A stretch of DNA of 9,847 nucleotides, from positions 1 to 9,847 of the forward strand of contig DASRBO010000138.1 in assembly GCA_035653595.1 (NCBI GenBank), given 5' to 3'. The stretch comes from DASRBO01 sp035653595 (GTDB lineage: Bacteria; Actinomycetota; Acidimicrobiia; Acidimicrobiales; JAJPHE01). The position numbers and the translations under genes were made by a program. The notes beneath the pieces are model-generated. The model saw nothing but the letters and a program-made list of their open reading frames with translations, was not told the DNA's origin and did no database searches. This document shows, piece by piece, positions 7,558 through 9,847 of the stretch (positions within the stretch are counted from its first letter, which is position 1; every line of letters starts with the position of its first letter).

Positions 7558-7569
7558 GCGCCTTGGCGC
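7558..7569. repeat. Perfect inverted repeat GCGCC-TT-GGCGC
   Basis: A 12-base perfect palindrome located 33 bases upstream of the ATG at 7603, about where the -35 region of the plus-strand HTH-DUF2087 gene would lie. It is a candidate operator for that gene, with the same caution about chance repeats in GC-rich DNA. Confidence 0.3.
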
Positions 7570-7602
7570 CTCTAGTAGCGGGTGGTTCGTAGCGTGGGGG
7601 CG

Positions 7603-8040
7603 ATGCAGGAGGACCTGGTCTTCTACACGGCGGCCGAGGTCGCCGATCTCCTGCGGATGAACCTCCAAGTCGTCCAGCGCAAGCTCCAGGCCGGCGAGAT
7701 CCCCGCCTACCGCATCGGCCGCGAGTGGCGCATCGAGCGGAACCAGTTCCTCGAGTGGCTCGAGCAGTTCTCCAACCGGCGGGAGCGACCCCTGTCCGAG
7801 CGGTGGTTCGACCGGGCGGGTCGGCTCCGGTCGTGGCCGGCTCAGCGGGCCAAGCGCAGAGCGGTGCTGGTCCGCATCGCCGAGCGCTTCGAAGCCGATC
7901 GGGAGTATCGGGAGGCCGAGGTCAACTCCATCCTGGGCGCCATCTACGACGACGTCGCCCTCCTCCGGCGTGAGTTGGTCGGCGAAGCCCTACTGGAGCG
8001 GAAAGCGGGCATCTACCGCCGGCCTGGCCCACGCGACTAA
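7603..8040 (+). CDS. Excisionase/MerR-type HTH + DUF2087 DNA-binding protein
   Basis: A 145-residue protein. Residues ~8-54 form the compact HTH_17/excisionase-type domain (PF12728): YTAAEVADLLRMNLQVVQRKL, then GEIPAYRIGREWRI and a FLEWL helix. Residues ~65-141 are a DUF2087 domain: SERWFDRAGRLRSWP, AVLVRIAERFEADREY, EAEVNSIL, LLRRELV and the terminal GIYRRP. It lines up by eye with the DUF2087 part of the divergent 6865-7422 gene, whose HTH is of a different type. The ATG at 7603 begins right before the HTH. GGGGG lies only 2 bases upstream, too close for a normal site, while TAGCGT (7590-7595) sits 7 bases before the ATG, so a leaderless message is possible. An in-frame GTG at 7582 would add 7 residues but has no ribosome binding site. 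Its role as a regulator is inferred. The stop abuts the convergent GH172 stop. Confidence 0.85.
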   Translation: MQEDLVFYTAAEVADLLRMNLQVVQRKLQAGEIPAYRIGREWRIERNQFLEWLEQFSNRRERPLSERWFDRAGRLRSWPAQRAKRRAVLVRIAERFEADREYREAEVNSILGAIYDDVALLRRELVGEALLERKAGIYRRPGPRD

Positions 8041-9243
8041 TCAGTCCGGGGCGACGACGCCCGACATCTCCTCCATCGGGTTGGCCCGCTCATAGGACCG
8101 TCGGCCGATGTCGGCGACCGCCGCAGCGAGGTCGAGCGGGGGCACCGGCTGCGGCTCGGCGCAGTAGACGTAGGCGGTGGCGCAGTAGTCGTCCACCCGT
8201 TCACAGATGCCCCAGGCCAGGATGGCGGGATGCGACGGCCGTAGCCATCCGGCGCCCGCCACCGGGTTGGTCCGGCCGTAGGCCTCCCATCTCTCCTCCT
8301 GGCCGGCGGCGAAGAAGGCGGCGCCGATCTGCTGGATGGTGACCTTCAGCTCGGACCGGAACATGATCGGGTCGGGCACGTGCCAGCGGTAGAAGCCGAT
8401 CCACTCCATGCGGTTGGCGAACCGAGGGTGCAGGGGCGGCTGGTCGTCGGGCGGGCCGATGCTGAGCGGAGCCCCGGCATACGGAGCGGCATGGGGGCCC
8501 AGACCCCAGGCGCTGCCGACATAGTCCTCCAGACCGGTCCCGCAGATCGTCGGAAGGTCCGAGTCGCCGTCGAGGAAGAACTTGACCTCTCCCTCTCCGT
8601 ACCAGTCGCACGGGTCGACCACCCGGATCCCGACGTTGCAGCCCAGGAAGCGGCCGGGGCCCCGCAGACCCTCGGCGATGACGAAGTCCTCCCTCATGAC
8701 CGTCGGGTTCTGGCGTCGGAAGGCGACGTGGAGATAGCCGGCGCTGTCCGGCAGCTCGGCCTCGAGGGTGTAGTCGACCTGGAAGTAGAGGTTGATGGGC
8801 CTATCGGCGCCATTGACGACCTCGAGGCGCAGCGACCGGCGGAACGGCATGGGGATATAGGAGTTGAACCCGCGCCCCTCCTGAGCCGTCGTCAGAGCCG
8901 AGGCGTAGGCGACGGGCCGTCCCATGGGCAGCCCGAAGAAGTCGAGGCACGGAACCGACACGCTGGGCTGGTCCGACCCGTCGTAGAAGACCTCCATCCA
9001 AAGGCTGCGCATCAGTTCGGGCGGAGCAGGAGGGAAGGTCATCCAGATGTGGCGCACCATGCCGGGGCCCTCGATGTCCGCCAGGACTAGGCGCTGCCCC
9101 GCCCTGATCTGTCGGCTGGGCGCTCCCTTCCTGCCACCATGCGCCGTACCACCGGCACCGCGGCCCCCCGTGAGGTTCTCGAAGGTGATGGCCCGGCTCT
9201 CATAGGACGTGTCGATGAGGGCGGGATTGAGCAGGTCAGACAT
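8041..9243 (-). CDS. DUF2961 / GH172-family glycoside hydrolase
   Basis: A 400-residue protein with strong DUF2961 (PF11175) features: ITFENLTGGRGAGG (19-32) followed by GGRKGAPS, DIEGPGMVRHIW (56-67), GEGEVKFFLDGD (216-227), GTGLEDYVGSAWG (235-247) and FYRWHVPDPIMF (284-295). The family is GH172, which includes a difructose-dianhydride-forming alpha-fructofuranosidase and exo-D-arabinofuranosidases acting on arabinan. Glu219 and Glu239 are good candidates for the catalytic pair, based on conservation and spacing as I recall them. There is no signal peptide, so the enzyme is probably intracellular and acts on imported oligosaccharide. AGAGG about 5 bases before the ATG at 9243 supports the start. 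A LacI-type operator and promoter lie about 200 bases upstream, consistent with sugar-controlled expression. Substrate (fructoside versus arabinoside) cannot be decided here. Confidence 0.9.
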   Translation of the reverse strand: MSDLLNPALIDTSYESRAITFENLTGGRGAGGTAHGGRKGAPSRQIRAGQRLVLADIEGPGMVRHIWMTFPPAPPELMRSLWMEVFYDGSDQPSVSVPCLDFFGLPMGRPVAYASALTTAQEGRGFNSYIPMPFRRSLRLEVVNGADRPINLYFQVDYTLEAELPDSAGYLHVAFRRQNPTVMREDFVIAEGLRGPGRFLGCNVGIRVVDPCDWYGEGEVKFFLDGDSDLPTICGTGLEDYVGSAWGLGPHAAPYAGAPLSIGPPDDQPPLHPRFANRMEWIGFYRWHVPDPIMFRSELKVTIQQIGAAFFAAGQEERWEAYGRTNPVAGAGWLRPSHPAILAWGICERVDDYCATAYVYCAEPQPVPPLDLAAAVADIGRRSYERANPMEEMSGVVAPD

Positions 9244-9427
9244 GGAGGCCTCTGTTCATGTGCTCGATGCGGTGTCCGCCGGCGCGAAGTACGGGTCGCC
9301 CGCCCGGCGCGGGCCGTAGCTGGCCGGATGGGACCGGCACTCGTGGTCTTACGCCGACGGAGCGTGCCACGGCGCTGACCCGCTCGTCACTGACCAAGCT
9401 CCCCGATCCCCGCTTCCCGGCGCCGCC
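9244..9427 (-). other. Long 5' leader of the GH172 gene
   Basis: From the predicted +1 (~9421) to the ATG is about 178 bases without a recognisable gene. A 6-base-pair GC stem (GCCCGC at 9298-9303 with GCGGGC at 9309-9314) is visible but has no T-tract. A 13-codon minus-strand GTG frame with a GGGGAG element upstream could be chance. I recognise no riboswitch. A second, nearer promoter would remove the need for a long leader, but I did not find a good one. Confidence 0.3.
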
Positions 9428-9456
9428 AGTGTAAGCCGGTTTGGAAACGATTTCAA
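9428..9456 (-). promoter_or_regulatory. Promoter of the GH172 gene
   Basis: On the minus strand TTGAAA (9451-9456, 5 of 6 consensus) and TACACT (9428-9433, 4 of 6, fits TAnnnT) are separated by exactly 17 bases. This is the best-formed promoter in the window. The -35 lies entirely inside the LacI-type operator. Confidence 0.65.
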
Positions 9457-9457
9457 A
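9440..9457. promoter_or_regulatory. LacI-family repressor operator
   Basis: TTTGGAAACGATTTCAAA is a near-perfect palindrome centred on CG (9448-9449). It matches the general LacI/GalR pattern TGnAAnCGnTTnCA at every fixed position. It covers the -35 box and part of the spacer of the GH172 promoter, so a bound repressor would block RNA polymerase. The cognate regulator is not in the window. LacI-family control is typical of sugar-utilisation genes and fits a glycoside hydrolase. Confidence 0.75.
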
Positions 9458-9541
9458 GCCCGTTTCTTCGGTCATCGGACTCCGCTTCCGCCATTGACCA
9501 GGATGGCTGGCCGCAGCCGCGGCCGGCAGCCCATAGGACAG

Positions 9542-9847
9542 TCAGGGCTTCGCGCTGAGTTCTGCGGTAGCCAGCCCGAGGGCCCGGGCGGCATCGAGCG
9601 GGGGCCGGTCGCGGCGGCGAGCACCAACTCAGGATCGGCCACCGCCCTGGCTGACGCCAGGTGCATGGCGTCGTCACCTCGGAGACTCAACTGCTCCGCC
9701 AGTTCCCCAGCTCCCTGACCAGGGCCTCGGTGACTTCGACGATGTCCAGCTGGTCGTGCAGGGCCTCGAATTCACTGACGGCGGGACGCAGGTCCTCAGC
9801 ACCGATTCGGTTCTTTCGAGTGGCCAGACCCAGCACGGCCCGGCCTT
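9542..9847 (-). pseudogene. PIN-domain (VapC-like) ribonuclease, frameshifted and truncated by the window edge
   Basis: Three minus-strand frames in succession read as one PIN domain. From the right edge comes GRAVLGLATRKNRIGAEDLR and then LHDQLDIVEVTEALVRELG. After a one-base shift near 9705-9708 the next frame continues AEQLSLRGDDAMHLASARAV and ADPELVLAA. After a second shift near 9611-9612 a third frame gives DRPPLDAARALGLATAELSA and ends in KP and TGA (9542-9544). The joined order matches the C-terminal two-thirds of VapC toxins, including the DAxHLA motif with its catalytic Asp and the later DR. Each shift is repaired by adding one base; the first lies in a C4 run (plus strand), where one more C restores the frame. 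The N-terminus and any VapB antitoxin lie outside the window. In life this family cleaves RNA and is held inactive by VapB; this copy looks dead, unless the shifts are sequencing errors. Confidence 0.7.

Noticed and set aside
7603..8040. Phage excisionase indicating a mobile element
   Set aside because: The N-terminal HTH is of the excisionase type, but it is fused to DUF2087 and no integrase, attachment site or phage gene is nearby.
9298..9314. Rho-independent terminator in the GH172 leader
   Set aside because: The 6-base-pair stem has no following T-tract on either strand, and such stems are common by chance at this GC content.
9236..9475. 79-codon minus-strand frame upstream of GH172
   Set aside because: It spans the LacI operator and promoter, has no domain and no supporting ribosome binding site, so it is better read as leader and control DNA.

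Overview
The window is very GC-rich, with codon third positions dominated by G/C, frequent GTG starts and TAnnnT-type -10 boxes. Gene content and codon use suggest a high-GC actinobacterium, possibly of the Acidimicrobiia type. The taxonomic guess is an inference. I see no tRNA, rRNA, CRISPR array, insertion sequence or phage gene.

Layout from left to right. (1) Positions 1-1557, minus strand: the first ~519 residues of a large STAND-type ATPase regulator (LuxR/MalT-like), cut by the left edge. (2) Divergent from it, plus strand: an esterase (1689-2573), a membrane-anchored type-1 periplasmic-binding protein (2573-4291, overlapping the esterase stop by one base) and a beta-lactamase-fold serine hydrolase (4394-5572). 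(3) Convergent to these, minus strand: an MFS exporter (5583-6878), whose start overlaps the end of an ArsR-like HTH + DUF2087 regulator (6865-7422). (4) Divergent from that regulator, plus strand: a second DUF2087 protein with a different, excisionase/MerR-type HTH (7603-8040). (5) Minus strand: a DUF2961/GH172 glycoside hydrolase (8041-9243) whose stop codon directly abuts that of the preceding gene. About 200 bases upstream of it lies a well-formed promoter whose -35 box sits inside a consensus LacI-family operator. (6) At the right edge, minus strand: a PIN-domain (VapC-like) coding region broken by two frameshifts.

The genes suggest three small modules. One is a substrate-binding/hydrolase cluster facing a divergent ATPase regulator. 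The second is an exporter co-transcribed with its likely regulator, with a paralogous-domain regulator divergent across a 180-base control region rich in inverted repeats. The third is a carbohydrate-active enzyme under probable LacI-family repression. All functional assignments come from reading motifs by eye; no homology search was possible. The most unusual features are the divergent DUF2087 pair, the orphan binding protein coupled to an esterase, and the operator/promoter arrangement of the GH172 gene. None is clearly a new defence or mobile system.
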